From CAWCVR01 sp963799105 (lineage in GTDB: Bacteria; Acidobacteriota; Terriglobia; Bryobacterales; Bryobacteraceae), in contig CAWCVR010000002.1 in NCBI GenBank assembly GCA_963799105.1, positions 186,001 to 250,000 on the forward strand: DNA of 64,000 bases, in the 5' to 3' direction. The translations under genes and the position numbers were made by a program. Of this stretch, positions 17,785-26,725 are shown in pieces. Numbering within the stretch: the first letter of the stretch is position 1; each line of letters starts with the position of its first letter. The notes below the pieces were generated by a model, which had not been told where the DNA came from, ran no database searches, and was given only the letters and a program-made list of their open reading frames with translations.

Positions 17785-18785
17785 GAGGGCGCGGCTCCCT
17801 TCAGCCGGACCAACCGCGCCTTGGCGTGCGCCAGATCGCCGTCGCGGGGGCACGAGGAGTAGCATCGGGCGCAGTACAGACAATTGCGGCCGACGGCCCG
17901 CATCTCCTCGATGGCGCCATAGGGGCAGGCCGCGGCACAGAGGCCGCAATCCAGCTCCTTGTCCGGCGTGATGGTCACGCCGTGGCGGGCCAACCGCGCG
18001 CACCAGGCGAGCAGACCGCCATAGGGGCAGAGGTAGCGGCAATAAGGCCGTCCCACGAACATACCAGCCACCAGAAAGGCCCCGCCGAGCAGGAGCATGT
18101 GCGGAGCGCCCGTTCGCCGGAAGAACCCCACGAACGGGTCGAACCGGCAGATCAGGAAATCGCGCGCCAGCGCCGGCTTCACGGCGAAGAGGATCGCGAG
18201 GCCGAGGTACACATACTTCAAGAGGCCCAGCGCCCGGTCGAGCCGGCGCGGCACCTGCACCGGATGCAGCACCACCAGTTCCTGAATCGCGCCCAGCGCG
18301 CAAACGCCTCCGCAGAAGGCGCGGCCGAAGAACAGGGCCACCGCCAGCGGCAGAACGAAGGTCGCCGTCACCACCATCGGGATGGAGTACCGGGGATCGG
18401 CAATCGCCACCACCACATTCTGCAGCGAGCCGATGGGGCAGATGCAGCCCTCGCGGTAGAAGCCGAAATACGCCGAGCGAGCCGATGGCCAGCGCCACCA
18501 GCCATCTTCGGCTGCGCCGCTTGAGAACCAGCCAGACCGACATCGCCATGGCCGCTCCCAACGCCACCACGTCCAGAACCTGCAGCCAGTAGTCCCGAGG
18601 CAACGGACTTCTGCACCGCGGGTGTCTTGTAGCCGCCGCCGATGGCATCCTGCCTGCGGAGCCGTGTCCACGGGTCGCTGGTACGGCATGGCTTGGGCCG
18701 GCGCAGTCCGTACGGCGCCCGGCGCGAGACAGAGCAGCCCAAGAATCGCCGCCAGCGCGCGCCCAAGCTTTGGAATGCCGCTCAT
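17781..18785 (-). pseudogene. NapH/NosR-like membrane polyferredoxin, broken by three frameshifts
   Basis: The gene starts at ATG 18785 (ATGA overlap) with a signal-like N-terminus (MSGIPKLGRALAAILGLL). Single extra bases near 18660, 18593 and 18478 move the reading between frames; joined, they give a continuous protein. It has several membrane helices and the NapH/NosR signatures: GCICPIGSLQ, FCGGVCALGAIQE, PYCRYLCPYG, and two [4Fe-4S] motifs (CGLCAAACPYGAI and CLYCARCYSSCP). Such proteins pass electrons between quinol or periplasmic carriers and iron-sulfur proteins. The motifs are all intact, so either the indels are sequence errors or inactivation is recent. Confidence 0.78.
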
Positions 18786-19405
18786 GCTATCCCGGCCGCT
18801 TGATCTCGGCCGGCTGCAGAGCCTCGGTCGATAGGCAGTTGCATCAGGGCATTCTGCGGACACGCCTTCGAAATAGAGCAGCGGTTGCAATTCACGCACT
18901 TGTCGTAGCGGACCCGCAGCGTGATCGACCCCAAGCCCAGCGGCTCCTTGCATTTCATAACGCACTTTCCGCAGCCGTCGCACTTCTCTTCGTCGATGAT
19001 GTACTCGTAGAAGTTGTTGGCCGGGTCTTCGGGATCGACCTTGCCGATCGGCTTGCGCGCGATGGCGTCGCGCGGGCAGAGCTTCTCGCTGGGCTGCCCC
19101 AGTTCGTTCACCGCGCTGGTGATATTGAAATACGCCGGGCAGATGTTGCAGCGGCCGCACTTGGAATACTCGTTCACCGCGCGCACCGCCGACAGCGCCA
19201 CCACGCACTCCGTGGTGCAGAGATTGCACGCCTCCACGCCAAGGTCGCCCAGCCGGCTGTTGATGCACCGCGAAGCATCCACCTGCCACACAACCTGCCC
19301 GTTGGCCTTCTTGACCAGGAAGCCCGCGCCCCCGCCCAGCACCGCCAGCACGGTCCCGCGCGCCACCGTGGCGAACAGGTCGCGCCTTGTAGGGTCTTCG
19401 CTCAT
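18782..19405 (-). CDS. Tat-type polyferredoxin, NapG-like
   Basis: A 207-residue iron-sulfur protein. The N-terminus has a twin-arginine pattern (TRRDLFATVARG) followed by a hydrophobic stretch, so it is probably exported folded or anchored on the outer face. It has four cysteine clusters: CNLCTTEC, CGRCNICPAY, CDGCGKCVMKC and CVNCNRCSISKAC, enough for about four [4Fe-4S] centres. Start (19405) and stop overlap the neighbouring genes by ATGA, so it is translationally coupled. Position next to a NapH/NosR-like membrane protein recalls the NapGH pair of nitrate reduction, but no NapA is present. A DmsB-like role is an alternative. Confidence 0.78.
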   Translation of the reverse strand: MSEDPTRRDLFATVARGTVLAVLGGGAGFLVKKANGQVVWQVDASRCINSRLGDLGVEACNLCTTECVVALSAVRAVNEYSKCGRCNICPAYFNITSAVNELGQPSEKLCPRDAIARKPIGKVDPEDPANNFYEYIIDEEKCDGCGKCVMKCKEPLGLGSITLRVRYDKCVNCNRCSISKACPQNALMQLPIDRGSAAGRDQAAGIA

Positions 19406-20206
19406 ACGCTCACCGGTTCGAAAACGAAGATCGCAGCCTTCACCGTATCGACCACATAGACGCGGCCACGCGAATCCACCGCGATGCTCATGTTCTTGCA
19501 GTTGGCGTCGAATGGTTCCGTCGCGATCACCGCCAGCAGTTTCCCGCTGAAATCGTAGGCCTTCACCCGCGGGCCGGCCTTTTCCGTGGTGTAGATGGCG
19601 TCGCGGATGGCCACGTTGGTGGGATTGCAGCAGCCCGTGAACCCCGCCGGATCGATCCCGTCGAACCGCCCGATGTGCCCGAGCAACTCGCCGCCCGGCG
19701 CATAACGCTCCACGCGATGCTTGCCCGGGTTGGCCGCGTAGACCGTGCCTTGCGGCGTCCACGCCGAAATCCACCACGCCGTTGGGGATCAGCAGGCCGT
19801 TCACCGGGTTGTCTTTGCCGATGTTGTTGAGGAACCTGCCGCCGCGGTCGAAGCGCCGGATGGCGCGGTCCGCCGCATCCCCGGCCAGCACGCAGTCCCT
19901 GGTGAATCCGATGGCCGTCACGCGCCCGAGCAGCTTTTCGTCCCGCCAGGTGTCGCGCAGCTTTCCGGCGCCGTCGAAAATCTCAATCTGCCCGAACTCG
20001 CCGGCGTATACCGCGCCATCGCTCGCCACCGCGACGGACTGCGCCGGCCGCGAAGTCGCCCATCGCCGCATCACCCGGCCCGCGGCATCGAAGACCTTGA
20101 TTTCGGAATCGCCCGCGGCATAGAGTCTGCCGCGCCCGTGCCCATCCACCGCGATGCCGCGCAAGCCGCCCTTGCCGTCTATGACCTGAACGTGCCGGTA
20201 TTGCAT
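19402..20206 (-). CDS. NHL-repeat beta-propeller protein, one frameshift
   Basis: The start at ATG 20206 follows AGAGGG and lies 4 bases after the previous stop. Six or so short repeats of NHL/SMP-30 type are visible: GLRGIAVDGHGRGRLYAAGD, AQSVAVASDGAVYAGEFG, GLLIPNGVVDF and, in the second frame, NMSIAVDSRGRVYVVDTVK. An extra G near 19766 separates the frames; removing it yields VVDFAWTPQGTVYAANPGKH, a perfect continuation. No signal peptide is seen, so its location is uncertain. NHL propellers usually bind proteins or small ligands; here it may be a docking or regulatory subunit of the redox operon. Confidence 0.74.
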
Positions 20207-20210
20207 TCGC

Positions 20211-21469
20211 TTACCCTCTAACATCGAGGCATATCATCTTAGTCAAGTCGCGCAGCACGAGCTTGCCGTCCGACAATGCCATCGGTCCCCAGACTTCCTC
20301 CCCGCGAGAACCGGAGCGCTGGCGAGTTCGTTGTACCCCGTCGTGCTCGCCTCGATCAGATGCAGCTTGCCCGTATCGCCATCGAGCACGAAGAACATGC
20401 CGTCGGCCAGCAGGAAGCTGCCCAGTCCGAACGAGGCTTTCCCCTCGCTGGTCCACACTTCCTTGCCGTCGAAGCCCAGGCAAGTGAACAGGCCGCGCTT
20501 CTTCTTCCCTACGGCGAACATGTGGCCCTTGTAAACGATGGGCGTGTGGACCTCGGAGTTCCACTCGTTGTTCTTCAGGTCGAACACGCTCTCCGCCTGG
20601 AATGCGTCTCCCGTGCGCCGCACACGAACCATCACGCAGCCCGCGTCGTAACTGGCGGTCATGAAGACCAACTCTTCGTTGACCGCGATCGGCGATGGCG
20701 CCACCGCCACGTTGAACTTGCGCGGAAACGTCCACAGCAGCTTGCCGTCCTTGGCCGCCACGCCCAGCGGTCCCGCGAGCGTTCCATACAGATACTGCTT
20801 CACGCCCCCGAGCACCGCCGGCATCACCGACGCGTGCGACATGAACAGTTGCCCCGGATTCGGCGTGCGCCAGATCTCCTTGCCGGTGGCCTTGTCGAGC
20901 GCCACCAGAATGGCCGCGCCGCCCGTGGCGATGATCACCCGGTCCGCTTCCTGCGAGCGGGTTCTGCCCGTTGTACCACGAAGGGATCGTCGCCTTGTAT
21001 TCCGTCACCAGGCACTTGCGCCAGACCTGCTTGCCCGTCTTGGCGTCCAGGCAATGCAGCACGGCCTTTGGGTCGAGCGAAATCGACGAACCGCCCGTCC
21101 ACCGCCGGAACCGTGCGCGTGATGGCATGGTTGGGCCGGATCTCGCGCGCTTCCCGGAACTGCCAGATCGGCTTGCCGTCGGCCAGCGCGCGGCAGTTGA
21201 CGATCCACTCGGACTTCTTCACGTCGTAATCGTGGTGGTAGACGCGCCCCGCCGACGATGGCCGCGCCGGCATACCCCTGCTCCACCGGAACCGACCAGA
21301 GCCGCTTCGGCCCGCCCGCCGGCCACTTGCGAGCGAGGCCGGTTTCCTTCGAGATGTTGCTCCGGTCCGCCCCACGGAACTGCGGCCAATCCGTCGCCTG
21401 CGCCGCCGGCAGGAGCGCGGAAACCCCCAAAGAGCCGGCCCCGATGATCCACCCGCGCCGCGTGAGCAT
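20211..21469 (-). pseudogene. PQQ-like beta-propeller protein, broken by four frameshifts
   Basis: First gene of the redox operon. It begins with a Tat-like leader (LTRRGWIIGAGSLGVSALL, cleaved near AQA) and ATDWPQFRGADRSNIS, the usual opening of PQQ-like quinoprotein-fold propellers. Later blades read CLDAKTGKQVWRKCL, IIATGGAAILVALDKATGKE, GGVKQYLYGTLAGPLGVA and VWGPMALSDGKLVLRD. Indels near 21250, 21085, 20948 and 20312 split the frame; three are one-base insertions and the last looks like a one-base loss. The W-docking phrases are typical of non-enzymatic propellers, so bound PQQ is not assumed. Probably an extracytoplasmic partner of the ferredoxin chain. Confidence 0.75.
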
Positions 21470-21770
21470 ACACCCACATTTTACTGCGATTCGGGCCTGT
21501 TTGTTGAAAAGAACAACAGTTGGCGGAGGCCGAAGCGCCGAATACTAAGCTGGGACCCCTCCCGGGCTTGGCGTCTCAACGAGCTGCGTCGCCAGTCTAG
21601 CCACGGCGGCGAAATCTCCGGGCAAGAGGCCCTCGATCTTTACGACCTGAGCGTCTGGCTGATCAGCCAACTCGCGGGCAACTGAGCCGGCGGATCTGAG
21701 TAACGGTGTCCATTCGCGGAGCGGACGCCCGGACAAAGTACACGGTATCCTTGGAGAAGGAGCATAGATC
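21470..21770. other. Intergenic region between divergent transcripts
   Basis: About 300 bp between the redox operon (minus) and a toxin-antitoxin pair (plus). A plus-strand frame ending at 21685 encodes WRLNELRRQSS followed by EALDLYDLSVWLISQLAGN, which looks like the end of a small protein, but it has no plausible start codon. I treat it as a possible gene remnant. Promoters for both flanking units should lie here; none is clear by eye. Confidence 0.4.
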
Positions 21771-22001
21771 ATGCCGAATCTCGATTGGTCACAATGCCCG
21801 GCCGTGGAGAGCATTCCCGGAAAGCGCAGCGGCGCATGGGTGTTCCGGGGCACGCGCACACCCGTGTCCACGGTGTTCGAGAACCTACAAGACATGAGCG
21901 TTGACGAACTGGTGCGGGAATTCGGCGTTACGCGGGAGCAGGTTCAAGCCGTCCTCCAATTCGCCGCGCGCACTGCGGAAATGGCTGCGCCCCGACCCTG
22001 A
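21771..22001 (+). CDS. DUF433-family antitoxin
   Basis: A 76-residue protein with the DUF433 pattern: an N-terminal strand region (CPAVESIPGKRSGAWVFRGT), RTPVSTVFENL, then a helix-turn-helix-like end (SVDELVREFGVTREQVQAVLQFA). DUF433 proteins are VapB-like antitoxins usually encoded just before a DUF5615 PIN-like toxin, and that is what follows here with a one-base TGATG overlap. The ATG at 21771 is preceded by a strong GGAGAAGGAG. It probably binds DNA at its own promoter and neutralises the toxin. Confidence 0.85.
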   Translation: MPNLDWSQCPAVESIPGKRSGAWVFRGTRTPVSTVFENLQDMSVDELVREFGVTREQVQAVLQFAARTAEMAAPRP

Positions 22002-22330
22002 TGCTGGTTCTTTTCGATAATGGCACGCCGCGAACGCTTGCCCGGTTTTTGATCGATCGGCACATGGTCACAGAGGCCCGCGCCCGTGGGTGGGAAGAAC
22101 TGGGAAACGGCGACTTGCTGAATGCAGCCGAAGCCGCGGGGTTTGAGGTCCTGGTAACGACGGACAAGAATCTCAGCTACCAGCAGAACCTTGGAGGCCG
22201 GAAGATTGCGATTGTGGTGCTGGGTCTGGGGCGGTGGAGTCTGATTAAGCCCCATGTTGCGCAGGTAGTAGCAGCCGTAAACGCGGCGACCCCTGGCAGC
22301 TTTTCCGCAGTGGAAATTCCCTACGAGTAA
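22001..22330 (+). CDS. DUF5615-family PIN-like toxin
   Basis: A 109-residue PIN-like protein. It has the early acidic residue in VLFDNGTPRTLARFL, the central TTDKNLSYQQNL (DUF5615 signature around T-D-K/R-D/N) and the hydrophobic strand IAIVVLGLGRW. Known members are probable ribonuclease toxins of type II modules. The start overlaps the stop of the DUF433 antitoxin by one base, so the two are translationally coupled. Note that Asn replaces the second Asp often seen after T-D-K, which may weaken metal binding. Confidence 0.84.
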   Translation: MLVLFDNGTPRTLARFLIDRHMVTEARARGWEELGNGDLLNAAEAAGFEVLVTTDKNLSYQQNLGGRKIAIVVLGLGRWSLIKPHVAQVVAAVNAATPGSFSAVEIPYE

Positions 22331-22416
22331 CCGCCCGCCCTGGCGGGCCTTCTCCCGAGCGTGGCCGCCGCCCATGCGGCGATTTAGACTGCGGGGCCGC
22401 CTCGCGGGGCCTCCAC

Positions 22417-22656
22417 TCAAACGCGCCTGCGCGTCTCAGCCCGTGCCGCGATCGCGACCAGCGCCCGGAGCGCGTCGTTCACCGACTTCGAATCCGGGAA
22501 AGCCTCGGCCAACTCCGGGTCAAGTAGCACCACGTTGGTTCCCCTGCGGTACTTGTCCACGTACTTGCGCCGAACGCCTCCCGAAAAGTCGTACTCCGCC
22601 CTCATCTCAGGGGCACAGCGCTTAGAGGGAGGTTTCTTCATAGTTGCGTCTCTCAT
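22417..22656 (-). CDS. Small antitoxin-like protein (partner of a BrnT remnant)
   Basis: A 79-residue protein with the common pattern P-E-M-R-A-E-Y-D-F-S-GGVRRKY, then GTNVVLLDPELAEAFPDSKSVNDALRALV. Proteins of this type are frequent, usually next to BrnT-like or RelE-like toxins, and are taken as antitoxins. A second ATG at 22641 is an equally good start. The upstream frame, overlapping by 35 nt, encodes only the C-terminal part of a BrnT toxin, so this may be an orphan antitoxin left after toxin decay. Confidence 0.7.
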   Translation of the reverse strand: MRDATMKKPPSKRCAPEMRAEYDFSGGVRRKYVDKYRRGTNVVLLDPELAEAFPDSKSVNDALRALVAIAARAETRRRV

Positions 22657-22756
22657 GCTTCGTCGCCGAGCGTGCGCTGATCAGGCGGATACGCCCTCCT
22701 TTCACAGCATGAACCACAACCAGCAGACTTCGCTTGCTGGACATTCCGACTCCGGT
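22622..22756 (-). pseudogene. BrnT-like toxin, C-terminal fragment
   Basis: The last ~44 codons read TGVGMSSKRSLLVVVHAVKG and then IRLISARSATKHERRNYEE, which matches the conserved end of BrnT ribonuclease toxins (IGMSS-LLVV-H-RIISAR-AT-ER--YE). Upstream, where the N-terminal half with the W-D-x-x-K-A region should be, all three frames on the minus strand are unrecognisable. The toxin therefore appears truncated or decayed, or replaced by the upstream region of the tricorn gene, which is read in the other direction. Confidence 0.6.
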
Positions 22757-22995
22757 CCGCCCCGCGAAACTTTCGCGAAACGGTGGAGACCGCCTCGGCA
22801 GCGGGTACGGTTGCCGCCGGAGCGCAAATGCCGGTGCGGCCCATCGAGCGCTTTTCTCCTCGCCTGTTTCCATCGGAGGACCCGGCAACCGATTGGAACG
22901 GTATGCCGGCAGTCTCGTATGATAGATCTGTTGCGTCGGACGGGGCTACCGCGCCGTCCCTCCAACCGTCTATAGCCACTGGAGGATTCCTGGTG

Positions 22996-25900
22996 ATGAC
23001 CGTTCGTTCAATGCTGCTTGCCGCGGTTCTTCCGATCCTGATCGGGCCCGGTTCCCTGCGCGCGGCCGCGCAAGGAGAGACGCGCCTCATGCGCTTCCCG
23101 GACATCTGGCATGACCAGGTGGTCTTCGCCTACGCCGGGGACCTGTGGATCTCCTCCACGAAGGGCGGCCCGGCGCGCCGGCTGACGGCGCATCCGGGGG
23201 ACGAACTGTATCCCAAGTTCTCGCCCGACGGCAAGTGGATCGCCTTCACCGGCGAATACGACGGCAACTCGGATGTGTTCGTGGTCCCGGCCAGCGGAGG
23301 GGAACCCAGGCGGTTGACCTATCATCCGGCCAACGACATGGTGCTGGGCTGGTCGCCGGACGGCCGCATCCTGTTCCGCTCCACGCGGGCCAGCGACCTG
23401 CCCGATTACACCCGCCTGTTCCTGATTTCGCCCGAGGGCGGATTGCCCGAGATGCTGAGCATTCCACGCGCCTCGCTGGCCAGTTTCTCGGCCGATGGTC
23501 AGCGCATCGCCTACAACATGACCTCGCAGGAGATGCGCACATGGAAGCGGTATCGCGGCGGGTGGAAGAGTCCCATCGCCATTTTCGACCTGACCAAGCA
23601 CACCTACGAACCGCTGCCCACCAGCGAAGCCATGGACATGTTCCCCATGTGGCGCGGCAACGCCGTCTACTTCATCAGCGACCGCGACGGCGTCATGAAC
23701 CTGTACCGCTGCGACCTGGGGAGCAAGCGAGTCGCCAAGCTGACTAATTACACCGAGTACGACATCAAGTGGCCCAGCCTGGGCCCCGACGCGATCGTTT
23801 ACGAGAACGGCGGCTTGCTCTGCTCATACGATCTGCAAAAGGGGAAGGCCACGCAGATCCCCATTTTCGTGGCCAGCGACGATGTGGCCGCGCGGCCGGA
23901 GATGCGCAGCCTGGGCAGCCGGGTATCGAGCGCCGACATTTCGCCCAGCGGCGCGCGGGCGGTGTTCGAAGCCCGCGGCGATATCTTCACCGTGCCGGCC
24001 GAGCACGGCGATCCGCGCAACCTCACCAACAGCCCGGCGGTGCACGAAGTGGACCCCGCATGGTCGCCGGATGGAGAGTGGATCGCGTACTTCTCGGATC
24101 GCACCGGCGAGTGGGAGTTGTACCTGCGGCCGCAGAAGGGCGGCGACGAAATCCGCGTCACCAAGGACGGCGACGATACGCGGTACCGCTATGCGCCCGT
24201 GTGGTCGCCGGATTCCAAGAAGATCTCCTATTCCGACAAGAAACTGCGGCTGTGGTATGTCGATATCGACAAAAAGGAGCCGGTGCTGGTGGACACCGCC
24301 GAGTACGTCGGGTTCCTGAAAGCGTCGTGGTCTCCGGACAGCCGCTGGATGGCGTACTCCAAGCCGGTGAACGGGGAAGATAAGGACAACCTGTACCTGT
24401 ACTCGCTCGAAACCAGGAAGGTTTCGCCGATCAGCCAGGACCTCTATGATGACGCGCATCCGGTATTCGACCCGGACGGCAAGTACCTGTACTTCCTGTC
24501 GGACCGTTTCTTCTACCCCAGTTCGGGCAGCTTCGATCAGCGCTTCAGTTACGAGTACACCACCGGCATCTTCGCCCTCACGCTGAAGGCCGATGAAGCC
24601 GCGCCGTTCGCACCCCAAAGCGACGAAGAGAAAGGCGTGGATAAGAAGGCGGACGAGAAGAAGCCTGACGACAAGAAGGCGGACGACGCTAAGAAGCCGG
24701 ACGAACAGAAACCCGAGGACAAGAAGGCCGGGGAAGCTGCCAAACCGGACGACAAGAAACCCGACGAAGCCAAGAAGGCCGACGAGAAGAAGGACGAAGT
24801 CAAGCCCATTCAGATCGACCTGGACGGGCTTGCCGGCCGCATTTCCCGCGTGCCGGTGCCGCCTGGAAGCTACGGGGATCTGGACGCCCGCAAAGACAAG
24901 ATTTTCTACCTCTCCATCCCCATGGAGGAGACGCAGATGGGAAGGCCCGGGGCGCACCAGCCGGCGGGCTCGCTGCATGTCTTCGACGTCAAGAAGCGGG
25001 AAGACAAAGTGGTGATGCAGGGCATCGCCGGCTTCGCCCTGGATAAGGACGGCGGTAAAATGCTCTACGCATCCGAGAGTACCTTCGGAATCGTGGAGCC
25101 GTCGCCCGGCAAACACGTGGGCGACGGCAAGCTCGCGACCGGCGAAATGCAGGTCCTGGCCGACCCCAAGGAGGAGTGGAAGGAATTGCTGCACGAAGCG
25201 TGGCGGATCGAACGCGATTTCTACTGGGATCCGAAAATGGGCGGCGCGGACTGGGCGGCCATCGGCAAACGCTACGAAGCCCTGCTGCCGTGGGTGGCTC
25301 ATCGCAGCGATCTGAACTACGTCATCGGCGAGATGATCGCGGAACTGGACACGTCGCACACCTACGTGGGCGGCGGCGACCTGCCGGCCGTCAAGCGCGT
25401 TGGTGTGGGCATGCTGGGCGCCGATTTCGACGCCGTTGGCGGCTTCTTCAAGATCCGCAGGATCTACAGGGGCGAGAACTGGTCCGACGACACCCGCTCG
25501 CCGCTCACCGAGCCAGGCCTGAAAGTAAAGGAGGGCGATTACCTGATCGCCGTCGAGGGCCAGGTGGCGCGCGCCGATCGCGAGCCCTGGGCCTATTTCC
25601 AGGGCTTGGCGAACCGGCTGGTGACGCTGAAGGTGAACGGCAAGCCGAGCGAGGAGGGCGCCTGGGAGATCGTGGTGAAGACCATCGGCGGCGAATCCAA
25701 CCTGCGGTACCTGGCGTGGGTCGAGAACAACCGGCGGAAGGTGGCGGAAGCCACCGGCGGGCGGATCGGCTACATGCACGTGCCCGACACGTCGATAAGC
25801 GGCGTTCGCGCGTTCGACAAGTATTTCGCCGGGCAGCAGGGCATGGACGGCCTGATCGTCGACGAACGCTTCAACCACGGCGGCTGGTCTCCGGATTTCT

Positions 25901-26382
25901 ACACCGAGAAACTGGGACGGCGGCCGTTGCTGGCGCTGGCGCCGCGCGAGGGTAAGGAGTTTTGGCCGCAGGAGGCGTTCTTCGGGCCGAAGGTGATGAT
26001 CGTGAACGAGCAGGCCGGCTCGGGCGGCGACCTCTTTCCGTACTATTTCAAGAAGGAGAAGATCGGCCCGATAGTGGGAACGCGCACCTGGGGCGGGTTG
26101 ATCGGCATTGGGGGATACCCCTCGCTGCTGGACGGCGGGAGCGTGTCGGCGCCGGGCTGGGCATGGTGGGAGCCCAACGACAAGGGCGGCGGCGAGTGGG
26201 TGGTGGAGAACCACGGCGTGGACCCCGACTACCCCGTCGAGCAGCGTCCCGACCTGGTGATCGACGGCCACGATCCGCAACTCGAGAAAGCCATCGATCT
26301 GGCGCTGGACGGCTTGAAGAAGATGCCGCCGCCGATGCGCCGGCCGCCATATCCGCTGAAGGCGCCGGCGGCGGGGAAGTAG
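22996..26382 (+). CDS. Tricorn-type S41 protease
   Basis: A 1128-residue exported tricorn homologue. ATG 22996 follows GGAGGA with good spacing and opens a signal peptide; an upstream in-frame ATG (22783) would spoil it. Two propellers follow (WHDQVVFAYAGDLWI, YPKFSPDGKWIAFTGEYDG, DPAWSPDGEWIAYFSDRTG), then a Lys/Asp/Glu-rich linker (about residues 535-605), a PDZ-like part and the S41 core with the Ser-His motif ELDTSHTYV and the nucleophile in NEQAGSGGDLFP. Tricorn proteases degrade peptides from larger proteases to short products; the leader suggests a periplasmic role here. The charged linker is unusually long and repetitive. Confidence 0.9.
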   Translation: MTVRSMLLAAVLPILIGPGSLRAAAQGETRLMRFPDIWHDQVVFAYAGDLWISSTKGGPARRLTAHPGDELYPKFSPDGKWIAFTGEYDGNSDVFVVPASGGEPRRLTYHPANDMVLGWSPDGRILFRSTRASDLPDYTRLFLISPEGGLPEMLSIPRASLASFSADGQRIAYNMTSQEMRTWKRYRGGWKSPIAIFDLTKHTYEPLPTSEAMDMFPMWRGNAVYFISDRDGVMNLYRCDLGSKRVAKLTNYTEYDIKWPSLGPDAIVYENGGLLCSYDLQKGKATQIPIFVASDDVAARPEMRSLGSRVSSADISPSGARAVFEARGDIFTVPAEHGDPRNLTNSPAVHEVDPAWSPDGEWIAYFSDRTGEWELYLRPQKGGDEIRVTKDGDDTRYRYAPVWSPDSKKISYSDKKLRLWYVDIDKKEPVLVDTAEYVGFLKASWSPDSRWMAYSKPVNGEDKDNLYLYSLETRKVSPISQDLYDDAHPVFDPDGKYLYFLSDRFFYPSSGSFDQRFSYEYTTGIFALTLKADEAAPFAPQSDEEKGVDKKADEKKPDDKKADDAKKPDEQKPEDKKAGEAAKPDDKKPDEAKKADEKKDEVKPIQIDLDGLAGRISRVPVPPGSYGDLDARKDKIFYLSIPMEETQMGRPGAHQPAGSLHVFDVKKREDKVVMQGIAGFALDKDGGKMLYASESTFGIVEPSPGKHVGDGKLATGEMQVLADPKEEWKELLHEAWRIERDFYWDPKMGGADWAAIGKRYEALLPWVAHRSDLNYVIGEMIAELDTSHTYVGGGDLPAVKRVGVGMLGADFDAVGGFFKIRRIYRGENWSDDTRSPLTEPGLKVKEGDYLIAVEGQVARADREPWAYFQGLANRLVTLKVNGKPSEEGAWEIVVKTIGGESNLRYLAWVENNRRKVAEATGGRIGYMHVPDTSISGVRAFDKYFAGQQGMDGLIVDERFNHGGWSPDFYTEKLGRRPLLALAPREGKEFWPQEAFFGPKVMIVNEQAGSGGDLFPYYFKKEKIGPIVGTRTWGGLIGIGGYPSLLDGGSVSAPGWAWWEPNDKGGGEWVVENHGVDPDYPVEQRPDLVIDGHDPQLEKAIDLALDGLKKMPPPMRRPPYPLKAPAAGK

Positions 26383-26431
26383 GGGCGCGGCCCTTGCAAA
26401 CCGCAGCGCCGTCGCTTAGCCTAATGTTTAC

Positions 26432-26725
26432 ATGAAGCTGGCGTACATCCGCTGGAAGGACGCCGTCGCCGAAGAGGCCGCCGACGGACTCTCGCATCCC
26501 CCGCTCGCCGAACTCGTCGAACTCCAGGAGGTCGGCTTCCTCCTCGACGAGAATGACGAAGCCGTCGAAATCGGAATGGAGCTTAGCGATCATCCCGGCC
26601 TGCGGCCAGGACGCTGGCGCCTGCACATTCCGCGGGTCAGCATCGCGGAGATGCGTGTTGTCGAACTCGACAAGCTGTTTCCCAAAAAGCGCAAGCATAA
26701 AAAGGGGTCAGACGCCATTTATTGA
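26432..26725 (+). CDS. Hypothetical protein, 97 residues
   Basis: A small charged protein: MKLAYIRWKDAVAEEA at the start, VGFLLDENDEAVEIGMEL in the middle, and IPRVSIAEMRVVELDKLF before a basic tail (KKRKHKK). The layout resembles short phage- and plasmid-type proteins that begin M-K-L and carry a W-x-D motif, but I recognise no named family. No signal peptide. Its end overlaps the 3' end of the minus-strand gene by 7 bases, so the two are convergent. The tail sequence AAAAAGGGGTCAGACGCC looks like an intergenic repeat read into the gene. Confidence 0.55.
   Translation: MKLAYIRWKDAVAEEAADGLSHPPLAELVELQEVGFLLDENDEAVEIGMELSDHPGLRPGRWRLHIPRVSIAEMRVVELDKLFPKKRKHKKGSDAIY

Noticed and set aside
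15157..21469. Programmed +1 frameshifting as an explanation for the many frame changes
   Set aside because: The nine sites share no slippery sequence, stop codon context or downstream structure, and one site needs the opposite shift.
21546..21685. Plus-strand frame ending LYDLSVWLISQLAGN as a gene
   Set aside because: No start codon or ribosome binding site; kept only as a possible remnant in the intergenic note.
22783..22995. Longer N-terminus for the tricorn protease starting at 22783
   Set aside because: The extension has no family similarity and would hide the signal peptide; ATG 22996 has a strong ribosome binding site.
23824..26280. Very long minus-strand open frame (818 codons) opposite the tricorn gene, and similar ones opposite other genes
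   Set aside because: High GC keeps antisense frames open; the translation is rich in His, Arg, Val and Gly without domain motifs, while the plus strand has clear tricorn motifs.
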